From Dama dama (taxonomy: Eukaryota > Chordata > Mammalia > Artiodactyla > Cervidae): DNA of 64,000 nt. Position numbers and translations under genes: made by a program. The stretch spans positions 20,558,001-20,622,000 of the forward strand of contig NC_083697.1 in the NCBI RefSeq assembly GCF_033118175.1. The letters are read 5' to 3'. The notes under the pieces were generated by a model. The model ran no database searches. It saw nothing but the letters and a program-made list of their open reading frames with translations, and was not told where the DNA came from. This document shows, piece after piece, positions 20,510 to 29,940 of the stretch (the first letter of the stretch is position 1; each line of letters opens with the position of its first letter).

Positions 20510-21844
20510 GTAAAACATAACGGAATAGTACATGTACAGAATAGTACACAGTACAAATATAGCTTAATGGTTTATTACAAAGTGAATATCCATGTAGCCC
20601 ATTTCAGGTCAAGAAATAGTACTTTGTCACTTCCCAGAACCCCTCTTCCACACTCCCTCCCAATTCCTGACTAGTAAAATCATTTCCTTGCTTTTCTTCT
20701 TAGCGGAACTCAAGCACATGTCCATAATTCTCTGTAGTTTAGTTTTGTCTATTTAAAAAACTTTGTGTAAATTAAACTGACATAAATTCTTTAGTATCTG
20801 ATTTTATCTCAACATATTTATCTATAAGAATCATCCATGTTATTGTCTGAGTGAAGTTCATTCATTTTCACTGTTGCATAGAATTCTATTGTGTGAATAT
20901 ATCATAATTTATCACTTCTCACCAATTGGCCTTTGTGCTGTTTCCAGGTTTTTTATATTATGAATAATATTTCCATGAACATTCTTGAACTTGTCTCATG
21001 AATAACACATGTAGGCATTTATTGTTGGCTGTATACCTAGGAGTGGAAATGGTGGTCATAGGGTATATATATCTTCAAATTTAAAAGATAGTTTTAAGCT
21101 ATTTTCCATGTTGTTTCTACTAACATTACTTCTGCCATAGTGTTAGAATTTCCAGTGTTCTGCATACTTTCAAATATTGATATTGTCAGATGTTTTCATT
21201 CTGGCCATTCTAATGGGATGCTGTGGTATCTCATGGTGACTTTAATTTCCATTTCCTTCATTACTTGTGATGTAGAACTCTTTATATTTATAGGCCATTT
21301 AGATATCCTCTTGAGTGAAGCACTTATCTAAGCCTCTTGCCCATATTACTATTACATTGACTTTTCCTCATTAATTTGTTGTAGATCTGGGTCTGCTGCT
21401 CATTATATTTACTGTAGTTGTCGTCCCCAGTTAGTGGCTTGCGTTTTTCACTCTCTTCGTGGTATCTTTTGAAAAACAGAAGTTTTGAATTTAATGTCCG
21501 GTTTATGAAAACTCTTTCTTTCATGATCTTTTATGATTAGATTTAATGTAGTCCAATTTATCAACTCTTTCTTTCATGGTTTTTCTGTTCTGATTTAGAA
21601 GCCTTTCTTTACCCTGAGGTCATAAATATATTCTCTAATATTATATTCTAGAAGCTTGTATAACTTGGATTTCATATTTTTGTACATGGTATGAGGTAAA
21701 GGTCACTTTTTATTTTTTTATCCACAAGGGCCTTCAATTTGTCTGAACACAAATTGTCAAAAAGATCATCCTTTTCTTGCTCTTTTGCAGTCCCATCTTT
21801 GTTATAAATCAGCTTTCCACAAATAAGTGAATGTTTCTTGGCTT
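20510..21844 (-). mobile_element. old L1 (L1M-type), 3' UTR and ORF2, part 1
   Basis: Long reverse-complement L1: 3' UTR-type sequence ('ttcaggtcaagaaatagtac', 'gcttttcttcttagcgg'), then ORF2-type blocks ('attctattgtgtgaatatat', 'cctaggagtggaaatggtgg', 'ctggccattctaatgggatg'). Strongly decayed. It is interrupted by a Bov-tA at 21845 and continues to about 22930, giving roughly 2.2 kb of L1. Confidence 0.7.
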
Positions 21845-22040
21845 TACGTGTCTGACTGTTTGTGACCCTTTGGACTGTAGCCTGCCAGGCTCCTCTGTCC
21901 ATGGGATTTTTTAGGCAAGAATACTGGAGTGGGTTGCTATTTCCTCCCTGGACTCTTCCTGATCCAGGGACTGAACCCATGTCTCCTGTGTCTTCTGCAT
22001 TGCAGGCAGATTCTTTACCCACTGAGCCATCAGGAAACCC
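21845..22040 (-). mobile_element. Bov-tA SINE inside L1M
   Basis: Tail 'gtgtctgactgtttgtgacc', body 'ttaggcaagaatactggagt', head 'caggcagattctttacccac' to 'tgagccatcaggaaacc'. The head contains a short tandem copy of 'gtctcctgtgtcttctgcat'. L1 sequence continues on both sides. Confidence 0.92.
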
Positions 22041-22930
22041 TGTTTTAATTATGTAGTTTTATATAATTCTTGATATGAGGATAATTTTGACCTTTCTTAT
22101 CTTCATATACATTTTGGATCAGCTTGTCAAATTCTACAAAACAAAATAAAGAAAACAAAGCAAAAGCCTACTAGAATTTTAACTGGGATTATATTAAATC
22201 TATAAAAGGTTTGGCATATACTGATTAATTTCCAATGTAGGGGGGATATTCTGAAAGTTTTTAGAACTTATTTTACCTTAATTCTCCAGAAAATATACTG
22301 TAGATTTCAGTTCATTAAAATTTATTAAAATTTGTCTTATGGTCTAAAAGAGGATCAATTTTTATAAATAAGTTATACATACTTAAAAAGAATGCCATTT
22401 CAGCATGTGTTGAGGGCAGTGTTCTGTGTCAGTGAATTAGTTCAAGTTTATTAATTGTTCAACTATTCTAAGTTCTTACTGATATTTTGTCTGTTTATCC
22501 TAATACTACTAAAACATATATGTTAAGATCTTCCATATGATTGTAGATTTCTTTAGTTCTCATTATAGTACTGTTAATTTCTTTTTATACATTATGTGGC
22601 TGTGTTGTAATATGTATACATTTTAGAGTTACTGTATTTTCCTGGCGAGTTAAACTTCTGTCATGAAATATGCTGTTTTATCTCTGGGAATGCCTTCAAA
22701 TTTTCTGTGTTTTATTTTTGTATATTATACTATGTTTTTTGGTTGGAGTTGCATGGCATCCCTTTGATAGTCTTTTACTTTCTATTTTTTGTATCGTTTT
22801 GCTTTAGTTTTGTCAATTATAGCATATAAACAAAAAAACTCAATCCAGTGATCTTTTTCTCTTAATTGGAATTGTTTATTTTTCACTTAATGTAAATAAT
22901 AATTAAAACTTGAGTTTAAATTCAGATATG
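22041..22930 (-). mobile_element. old L1 (L1M-type) ORF2, part 2
   Basis: Continues the L1 with blocks such as 'ttggatcagcttgtcaaatt', 'ctgggattatattaaatcta' and 'ggtttggcatat', which on the minus strand correspond to the ORF2 reverse-transcriptase to C-terminal region. Many frameshifts; no usable open frame. Confidence 0.65.
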
Positions 22931-23072
22931 CCATGCAGACACTAATTAAAAGAAGCTAGTAACTCAGGACCCCAACCCCTTCCTTCTGCCTCTTCAAGGC
23001 TGCCATCAGCAGAGTTCAGCTTCTTAGTCATCAAGTTGCCCCTTCTGGGTCTGTCAGTTCCCTCAGAGAATA

Positions 23073-23283
23073 GGCTTGTGCTCAGTCACATCCGACTCTG
23101 TGCAACCTCATGGACTGTAGCCCACCAGGCTCCTCTGTCCATGGGATGCTCCAGGCAAGAATACTGGAGTGGGTTGCCATGCCCTCCTCCAGGGGATCTT
23201 CCTGACCCAGGGACTGAACCCACATCTCCTTCATCTCCTGCACTGCAGGCAGAGTCTTTACTCACTGAATGACTAGAAAACCT
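23073..23283 (-). mobile_element. Bov-tA SINE
   Basis: 'gctcagtcacatccgactct' through 'ggatcttcctgacccaggga' and 'ctgcaggcagagtctttact'. Contains an expanded 'atctccttcatctcctgc' in the head, a common Bov-tA variant. Confidence 0.93.
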
Positions 23284-23289
23284 GCCCCC

Positions 23290-23560
23290 AAAGAGTAAGT
23301 AGTTTAAAATGTCAGGCTCGTCTCCTTGGTTCTCAGTCTCCCCAAATCTTGTCCTGGTTACTCTTCACTATTTTTTGGCTTTCCAGTGCCTTGGAGAATA
23401 TGTTTTTATATTTTGTTCAGTTTTTCTGGCTATTTGTCCAAATTATCTACTTTGTCATTATTGAATTTCTGCAATCATATTTTTTTAAAGCCTATAAAGA
23501 ATATACGTGCTTTAGTCAATAGAAACTGTCTGAATATCAAAGAAGAAATTATATAAAATT
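23290..23560 (-). mobile_element. probable old L1 fragment
   Basis: 'ttttatattttgttcagttt' and 'tggctatttgtccaaattat' resemble the reverse complement of an L1 3' UTR block. The match is weak and limits are guessed. Confidence 0.35.
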
Positions 23561-24424
23561 GAAATTGTTTTCAAAATTTCAATAATAATAATGATAAATT
23601 GTAACCTTTTGGTCATGATCCTTTTGCAATCTTAGTGCTATAGTAACCCTACTCAAAGATGTGTGATAGTCTATACCAGGTCAGCAATACATTTTAAGGT
23701 TGCAATATGATGACAGATACAGAAATCAATGGCATAATATAATCTCAAAAGCCTAGGGAAAATCCGCAGTGTATTGTCTTTTTTCCTTAGGATGTAACCA
23801 GCTAATCTCTTATAAATAAAATGTACACCATGATGTCATATGTTTCACTTAGTGAGTTATCACAAATTCTCTTTTTTAAGAAGTAGTTCTTTGAACTGAA
23901 GCCCCATCTGCCTTTCTAATTACTCTTTTAAAATTTACATTGTGAAATTTCCCCAAGTATTTAATTTGTATACATGTGTAAAGTTATTTGATAAGAGCCC
24001 TGTATATGTTTTGAAATGGATTTACCAATTCTGTTTCCCCCTGGTGTTTAGCAAAATTTAAATGGATTTTTTTCTTTCTTCTGCTAAGACTCATCTTTAT
24101 TAATATATAGCTTTAAGATGAATATTAATACATCTTACTCTGAAAATCAATATTCAACTTATGCTTGGGCATTTCCAAAATAAAAGAATTGTTTGAAATA
24201 TTGAGAGTAACAAAAATATAGGTTAGGTGTAAATATTCTACATTTTCTTGAAATATGTAACACTAAATATTATAGTTCTGATACTATTCAAGCACCTCCA
24301 GAGCAAAAACCCTGTGAAATAATCCTGCTTTACCTACAATAGGTACTTATCTATTAATGTTGCTTTATGGACTCTAGTGAAGACTGATTTTCCTATTGGT
24401 AGAAATAAGTCAAAGTTCTTTTTC
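23561..24424. other. unassigned A/T-rich DNA
   Basis: No gene and no named repeat in about 860 bp. Confidence 0.4.
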
Positions 24425-24550
24425 AGCATGGGCTTTGAAGTCAGACAAGTCTGGTGTTTCAATAGAGAGTCTCTGTTGGCCAGCTTGACTTTGGGTTCCT
24501 TAACATTTTTAAAGTTTGTTTCCTTATTTATTAAAATTGAGACATATCTG
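24425..24550 (+). mobile_element. MIR SINE
   Basis: 'catgggctttgaagtcagac' then 'cttgactttgggttccttaa' and 'tttgtttccttatttattaa' follow MIR head and core order. Diverged. Confidence 0.7.
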
Positions 24551-24741
24551 TGTGATGGGTCCACACGCAGGAAACTCTGAGCCACAAGGACTTTCTCAAA
24601 TTCCAGAACACCAGTTTGCAACAATCTGGGGCCTGTGTGTTCTATTACAGGGTTTCTGTGTAGAGTTTTGGGTTTATTCTGCATTTTACTTGGATTAAAG
24701 ATTTAAACACATTAATATATGCTCTTTTCATTCTCTTTACG

Positions 24742-24755
24742 AAGATGCTTTTTTA
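24742..24755 (+). repeat. left TSD of L1 with 3' transduction
   Basis: AAGATGCTTTTTTA, repeated exactly at 25283-25296. The two copies enclose the L1 end, a second A/T tail and about 109 bp of extra sequence. Confidence 0.85.
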
Positions 24756-25282
24756 TTTTTTTTTTTTTACTACTTATTATATTTATTGTTTACTAATTCA
24801 AACATCACTAGCATCTGTATTTTGCCAAGTATGTTATAAAATATCTTAATCCCCAATCCCTGATGATCTGTTTAAACTTTATTTATTTATTTATTTTTTA
24901 TTATTATTTTTTTTTTTCCCAGTGGGTTTTGTCATACATTGATATGAATCAGCCATGGATTTACATGTATTCCCAATCCCGATCCCCCCTCCCACCTCCC
25001 TCTCCACCCAATTCCTCTGGGTCTTCCCAGTGCACCAGGCCGGAGCACTTGTCTCGTGCATCCCACCTGGGCTGGTGATCTGTTTCACCATAGATAGTAT
25101 ACATGCTGTTCTTTTGAAATATCCCACCCTCACATTCTCCCACAAAGTTCAAAAGTCTGTTCTGTATTTCTGTGTCTCTTTTTCTGTTCTGCATATAGGG
25201 TTATCGTTATCACCTTTCTAAATTCCATATACATGTGTCAGTATGCTGTAATGTTCTTTATCTTTCTGGCTTACTTCACTCA
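24756..25282 (-). mobile_element. 5'-truncated ruminant L1 with probable 3' transduction
   Basis: The minus strand reads, in order: about 360 bp of ruminant L1 3' UTR (25282 to about 24919; landmarks on the plus strand 'cattgatatgaatcagccat', 'ctctgggtcttcccagtgca', 'ctggtgatctgtttcaccat'); a first A-rich tail (24918-24878); about 109 bp of non-L1 sequence (24877-24769); and a second pure poly(A) of 13 (24768-24756). The extra segment carries AATAAA (plus-strand TTTATT, 24782-24787) about 13 nt before the second tail. A perfect 14-bp TSD encloses everything. This is the expected layout when an L1 transcript reads past its own poly(A) signal to a downstream one and is reinserted. 5' truncated, no coding capacity. 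Confidence 0.8.
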
Positions 25283-25296
25283 AAGATGCTTTTTTA
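25283..25296 (+). repeat. right TSD of L1 with 3' transduction
   Basis: AAGATGCTTTTTTA, identical to 24742-24755. It adjoins the truncated 5' end of the L1. Confidence 0.85.
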
Positions 25297-25385
25297 AAAA
25301 ATAACTTTATTACTAATTACATTTTATGTGGGAGCAATATGGTAGGGGATTTTATCAGAAAATCCCAAGTGCTACTGGTCTAGAA

Positions 25386-25605
25386 CAGAGGTCAGCAGAC
25401 TGTATCTGGAGGGCCGAATTTGGCCACAGCCTGTATCTGTAAATACAGTGTTACTGGGGCAGGATTCATTTGTTGTGTAGTATTATCCAGGGCTGCTTTT
25501 GTGTTGCATTGGCAGAGTTGTGTAGTGGTGACAGAGACTATATGGCTTATGGAGCTTAAAATATTTATTATCTGAGCCTTTATAGAAAAAGTTTCCCAAG
25601 CCTGG
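25386..25605 (-). mobile_element. MER5A (hAT-Charlie MITE)
   Basis: Begins 'cagaggtcagcagactgtat' and ends 'aaagtttcccaagcctggct', with 'gggctgcttttgtgttgcat', 'ggcagagttgtgtagtggtg' and 'ttaaaatatttattatctga' in between: the reverse complement of MER5A from end to end. Non-coding, ancient. A plus-strand copy is at 60.5 kb. Confidence 0.88.
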
Positions 25606-26043
25606 CTTAGAGTATAAGAAAAAAAGAAAGTCAATCTCAGGGCTTGTTCTAAACTTTTTCAATGGATCCCCTATTAGTTCATTACTTTCTGTGTCTGCCT
25701 TCTTCTTCCTGTCCCAAGAAGAGTACTAAACTAGCCTGAGCTCTTCTGTCTTGTGCTTCTTCATTTTCCTGGAATAAACACTGATCAGTCTCTTATACCT
25801 GAATTAACTTATGCTCTTAGGAGCAATTTTGTTTTTTTTTTTTTTTTAAAAGGAATTGGACAAAGTTTATTCAATGGCATGAGTCTCTTAAAAGTAGAGC
25901 TTTAGTCCTTTTGGCATCTGGGCAGGAGCAATTTTTAAGGCGTCAACAGTGTCATCTTGGAATGCTCAGGTAGGCAAATTGTCATTTCATTTTAGTGGTC
26001 AGGTTTGTTTCTATAAAGTTACTATCTTTTAAAAATGCATCTA

Positions 26044-26045
<2 letters not shown>
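25606..26045. other. unassigned DNA with poly(T)
   Basis: A T run lies at 25831-25847, followed by 'aaaaggaattggacaaagtttattcaatgg', which could be the 3' end of a minus-strand retroposed transcript, but I cannot identify it. No gene seen. Confidence 0.35.
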
Positions 26046-26088
<43 letters not shown>

Positions 26089-26089
26089 G
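26046..26089 (+). repeat. (GT)n(AT)n microsatellite
   Basis: A pure GT run of about 30 bp passes into ATATATATATAT. Compound dinucleotide repeat, probably polymorphic. Confidence 0.97.
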
Positions 26090-26265
26090 CCTCTTTAAGT
26101 ATATAGTCTCTATCTATGTCTTTATTCTTTTCAGCTCATAGCCTTACTTATGCAGTCCTCAATACTTTTGCCCATGTATCTGAAAACTGGACTCATCATG
26201 TCTTTAAGACTGAGATTTGGCTTATATCCAAGGAACCATACAGTATAGTGGTCAATAACGTAGTT

Positions 26266-26558
26266 GTGATCACAGAGGGGGAATGAGAGGATGGGACGAA
26301 TTGAGACAGTATCAGTGAAACATATACATTATCGTATGTGAAATTACATGGCCAGTGGGAATTTGTTGAAGACACAGGGAGCTCAAATGGCATGCTCTGT
26401 GACAACCTAGAAGGATGGCATGGGGTGGGAGGTGGGGGGGGAGGTTCAAGAGGGAGGTACATATGTATTCCTATGGCTGATTCATGTCAATGTATGGCAG
26501 AAACCAACACAATATTATAAAGCAATTATCTTCCAATTAAAAATAAATAAATTTAAAA
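26266..26558 (+). mobile_element. ruminant L1 3' UTR with TSD
   Basis: 'gggacgaattgagacagtat', 'gccagtgggaatttgttgaa', 'gctctgtgacaacctagaag', 'atggcagaaaccaacacaat', 'gcaattatcttccaattaaa' and an A/T-rich tail form the last 290 bp of a ruminant L1. AATAACGTAGTT (26254-26265) and AATAATGTAGTT (about 26558-26569) form a TSD with one mismatch. Confidence 0.9.
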
Positions 26559-26583
26559 ATAATGTAGTTTATTTGATTATGAT

Positions 26584-26794
26584 ACTTCCCAGGTGGCGCT
26601 AGTGGGAAACAACCCACTTGCCAATGCAGGAGATTCAGGTTTGACCCCTGAGTCGGGAGCATCCCCTGGAGGAGAAAATGGCAATCCACTCCAGAATTCT
26701 TGCCTGGAGAATCCCATGGACAGTGGAGCCTGGCGGGCTATAGTCCATGGGGTCACAAAGAGTCAGACACGACTGAAGTGACTTAGCACATAAC
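26584..26794 (+). mobile_element. Bov-tA SINE
   Basis: Head 'cttcccaggtggcgctagtg' includes the GGTGGCGCTA variant that resembles a CTCF half-site; body 'ggcaatccactccagaattc'; end 'gtcagacacgactgaagtga'. Near full length. Confidence 0.93.
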
Positions 26795-26939
26795 TACATA
26801 AGCCCATGCCTCATAATAATAACAAATAAATGGTTATGATAATTTTATATCATTATTATTATATTTATAATAATGTCTATTCAGATCCAAATAGGCAGCT
26901 GTTTGTAACAGAAATGTATACTGTTTTAAGCAGTGTGAC

Positions 26940-27225
26940 AGTATTTTTAGTTAACATGTTTGATACTTCTTATGTGCCAGTACTTACAGTTTCAAGTACT
27001 TAATATATACTTTTATTCATTTTAACTCTCATAATAACTCTTAAGATTGTTATTAGTACTGTTTTTATCAGCCCTGATTTTACAAATGAGGAAACTGAGA
27101 CACAGAGAGGTTAGTAACTTGCTCGAGGCTACATGTTTTGTAAACAGAGGAGTCGGAAGGAAATCCTAGGAAGTCTGCTTCTGAAGTCCTTGCTATCAGG
27201 CACTGTGCTATGTTGCCCACAGGTA
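26940..27225 (-). mobile_element. MIR SINE (long)
   Basis: Reverse-complement MIR: 'ttatgtgccagtacttacag', 'ttttactcatttaactctca'-type core, 'tttacaaatgaggaaactga', 'gacacagagaggttagtaac', 'ttgctcgaggctacat'. One of the best-preserved MIR copies here, nearly full length. Confidence 0.88.
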
Positions 27226-27724
27226 GCTATGTTCAAGATTAATATTTGCTTACAAAAATTATACCAAGGTATTCCTCTGAGTAATTAATTCCTTCAAGTA
27301 ACTTAAAATTTAATTTACATGAATTTATATAAAATGTGTCAGAAATAATTGTTTTATAAAGAGTGTTGCAATTATAAAATAAATACTGATCTTTACTGAC
27401 TCAGACTTTTTTTTTTTTTTTACCAATTTTCATTCTTCCTATGCTTTTTGATTTACATACGCACCATCTTTTAATGAAATCCAGAAAAGGAAACTAAACC
27501 AAAAGTTAGTTTGCCAAGGCTAAAATGAATGGCTCTGGGGTGTTTCCTGTTGAATGACACTTAAGGATTTACTGCGGCTCTCCTGGCTGCTTCCTTATCT
27601 CTCAACGAACCTCATAAGATGGAAATTCACACAAGCACCCTGAGTCATATGTGGAGTCATATGGTGAGCTTTTCTTAGCATTGTCCTTTAGCCGAAAAGA
27701 ATATTGAGTGTTGTGTAAGGATGC
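27226..27724. other. unassigned DNA with poly(T)
   Basis: Contains a T run at about 27407-27421 and no recognisable gene or further repeat. Confidence 0.4.
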
Positions 27725-27804
27725 AACATGGCGTAGTGGAAGGAACTCTGGATTTGGTATTTCAAATCCTGGATTCAAAATCAGATTCCATCAACTATTA
27801 ACTG
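27725..27804 (+). mobile_element. MIR SINE head fragment
   Basis: 'aacatggcgtagtggaagga', 'ctctggatttggtatttcaa' and 'cctggattcaaaatcagatt' match the tRNA-like 5' part of MIR. It is cut by a T20 run at 27806-27826. Confidence 0.6.
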
Positions 27805-27960
27805 TTTTTTTTTTTTTTTTTTTTCATTTTTGATGATTTTAAATTCCATTTTCCAAACTGATAAATTTTCAGAACAGAGTGAGAAAGATGTAGAGTGTAC
27901 AAGATTGTCAGTGTGAGAGGGATTAATGAACCAAGAGTATTTTTTATTATGGTTTAAAGT

Positions 27961-27970
27961 GGTCATCATG
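27961..27970 (+). repeat. left target-site copy of the CHR SINE
   Basis: GGTCATCATG, matched with two changes by GGCCATTATG at 28210-28219. A third partial copy, GGCCATTA, lies at 28776-28783 beyond the BovB. Confidence 0.6.
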
Positions 27971-28209
27971 TGAGTTCCCTGGTGGTTCAGTGATTAGAAA
28001 TCTACCTGTTGACGCAAGGGACATGGGTTCCATCCCTGATCTGGGAAGATTATACGTGCCGTGGTGCAACTAAGCCTGCATGCCAACACTGCCGAGCTCA
28101 CATGCCGTAGTTACTCTAGTCAGAGAGCAGCCCCCGTTTCCCGCGACTGGAGACCTAGCACAGCACTGAACGCCTAGTGCAGCCGAAAATAAAATGAATA
28201 AAATGAAAC
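27971..28209 (+). mobile_element. CHR-type cetartiodactyl SINE (CHR-2-like)
   Basis: A tRNA-derived head ('gagttccctggtggttcagt', B box 'gggttccatccctgatc') is followed by the CHR-specific body ('gtgccgtggtgcaactaagc', 'cacatgccgtagttactcta', 'agagcagcccccgtttcccg') and ends in 'aaaataaaatgaataaaatg'. This family predates the split of ruminants and whales, so it is older than the neighbouring BovB copy. Several deletions relative to consensus. Confidence 0.85.
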
Positions 28210-28217
28210 GGCCATTA

Positions 28218-28775
28218 TGCAGCTCAGTTCAGCTCAGTCGCTCAGTCGTGCCCGACTCCTTGCGATCTCATGAACCGCAGCACGCCAGGCCTCCCTGTCC
28301 ATCACCAACTCCCAGAGTCCACTCAAACCCACATCCATCGAGTCGGTGATGCCACCCAGCCATCTCATCCTCTGTCGTCCCCTTCTCCTCCTCCCCCCAA
28401 TCCCTCCCAGCATCAGGGTCTTTTCCAATGAGTCAGCTCTTCACATGAGGTGGCCAAAGTATTGGAGTTTCAGCTTCAGCATCAGTCCTTCCAATGAACA
28501 CCCAGGACTGATCTCCTTTAGGATGGACTGGTTGGATCTCCTTGCAGTCCAAGGGTCTCTCAAGAGTCTTCTCCAACACCACAGTTCAAAAGCATCAATT
28601 CTTCTGTGCTCAGCTTTCTTCACAGTCCATCTCTCACATCCATACATGACCACTGGAAAAACCATAGCCTTGACTAGACGGACCTTTGTTGGCAAAGTAA
28701 TGTCTCTGCTTTTTAATATGCTGTCTAGGTTGGTCATAACTTTCCTTCCAAGGAGTAAGAGTCTTTTAATTTCAG
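28218..28775 (-). mobile_element. BovB LINE 3' end (558 bp)
   Basis: Begins with the tail 'cagctcagttcagctcagtc' and reaches 'ccttccaaggagtaagagtc'. Minus-strand frame 28441-28737 (98 codons) reads RDITLPTKVRLVKAMVFPVV, then MYGCERWTVKKAEHRRIDAF, then a decaying C-terminus: the end of the BovB reverse transcriptase. GGCCATTA flanks it at 28210-28217 and 28776-28783, so it inserted into the right-hand target copy of the CHR SINE. The 200-codon plus-strand frame over this region is an antisense shadow. Confidence 0.93.
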
Positions 28776-28783
28776 GGCCATTA

Positions 28784-29289
28784 ATTACACATCATTTAAC
28801 AAAATCCAGTGAGGAGGTCAATTATAGACTTGGCTCATTTTTTATACCATATCTCCTTTTTCTTCTAAGATGGTTTATTAGCAAGAGACACTTCATGTTC
28901 TCACTGAGATCAGAGGGAGTGAAAGTCGTGTCCCATTATGTGCCTTGAGTCTCCACCCGCTCCTACTCCCCCGACTCTGTAACAAACACCTTGGATGAGC
29001 CCCCATCATGGCACTGACAACAGTGATTGAGGTTTTGTGTTTACAGCCCTTCTTCCAGAGGATGAGGACTTCCTTTTTGCTATCATGAGTGTCTGGGAAA
29101 TAGTCATATTTAGTGAATAGACCTGAGTGTTGTACATATGTTCAAGAAATACTACTATGCAGGTGTTCTCACAGAAAAGGTTTTGCAGCTTTAGTCACAG
29201 TTTAGGAGAGCAGGCATGGACATCACCAAACATGAGGGAGACTATGATTCGCATCTACAAATATGGAGCACTGAAGTGTCATGGCAGAG
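28784..29289. other. unassigned DNA
   Basis: No gene or named repeat. Slightly higher G/C than average near 28950-29050. Confidence 0.35.
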
Positions 29290-29425
29290 CTGGAGGGGTA
29301 AGACCACGTTTGGAGTAATGTGTCTATTTCTCAGTAATGCCTTCTGAAAGGTCATTTGTGTACAATGTAATTGGAGAAAAGTTTGAGGAAACTAAAAGGG
29401 TTCAACCTAGAGAAGGTTTTGGGGG
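29290..29425 (+). mobile_element. possible CR1/L3 LINE remnant
   Basis: 'tttggagtaatgtgtctatt', 'gaggaaactaaaagggttca' and 'acctagagaaggtttt' recall the 3' part of L3, an ancient CR1-type LINE. The match is from memory and diverged. Confidence 0.35.
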
Positions 29426-29799
29426 GGCCTTATTTTTGTTTTGATTTTGGCAGTTTCTTGTGAAGCAATATTTGATTTCTGTGACTTGAAAGAAAAAATT
29501 AAGTTAATAATGATAGATAGAAGCACATTTAGCTATATATTAAAATTTATTTTTCAATGTTTTAGCATTTTAAATCAAAATAAGTACATAATTCTATCAT
29601 TACCATTTATAAATGTTGCAATATTTCCACAATAAAAGAGAATAAACATGGTCTCATATTAAAGGATATCTCTTAGTATTAATAAATTTAACTTTAAGCA
29701 AGACCCAGGACATCATTCTTATTTATCTTAATTTGCATGGGCCAATAAAAACCAAGTAAATTGTCCTTGATCTAAGGACAACATTTGGGAGCCCTATTA
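29426..29799. other. unassigned A/T-rich DNA
   Basis: No gene; a G7 run near 29420 and otherwise A/T-rich sequence. Confidence 0.35.
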
Positions 29800-29940
29800 A
29801 CTTTTTATAACCTTGGACAAATCACTCAACAGTTGAGTTTCAGTCATTGTACTAGAAAACAGAGATGATAATATCTATATTGTATGATTATTTCTGAGAA
29901 TTAAATAGCAAGTGAAAGTGTGTCCTAAATATTAATTCAA
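29800..29940 (+). mobile_element. MIR SINE fragment
   Basis: 'taaccttggacaaatcactc', 'actagaaaacagagatgata' and 'atttctgagaattaaatagc' follow the order of the MIR core and 3' part. Confidence 0.65.

Noticed and set aside
25831..25880. T run followed by 'ggaattggacaaagtttatt' as the 3' end of a processed pseudogene
   Set aside because: Suggestive of a minus-strand retrocopy, but I could not match the following sequence to any gene and saw no TSD.
28346..28948. 200-codon plus-strand open frame
   Set aside because: It is antisense to a BovB 3' end. The real coding strand is minus, and the plus frame has no domain.
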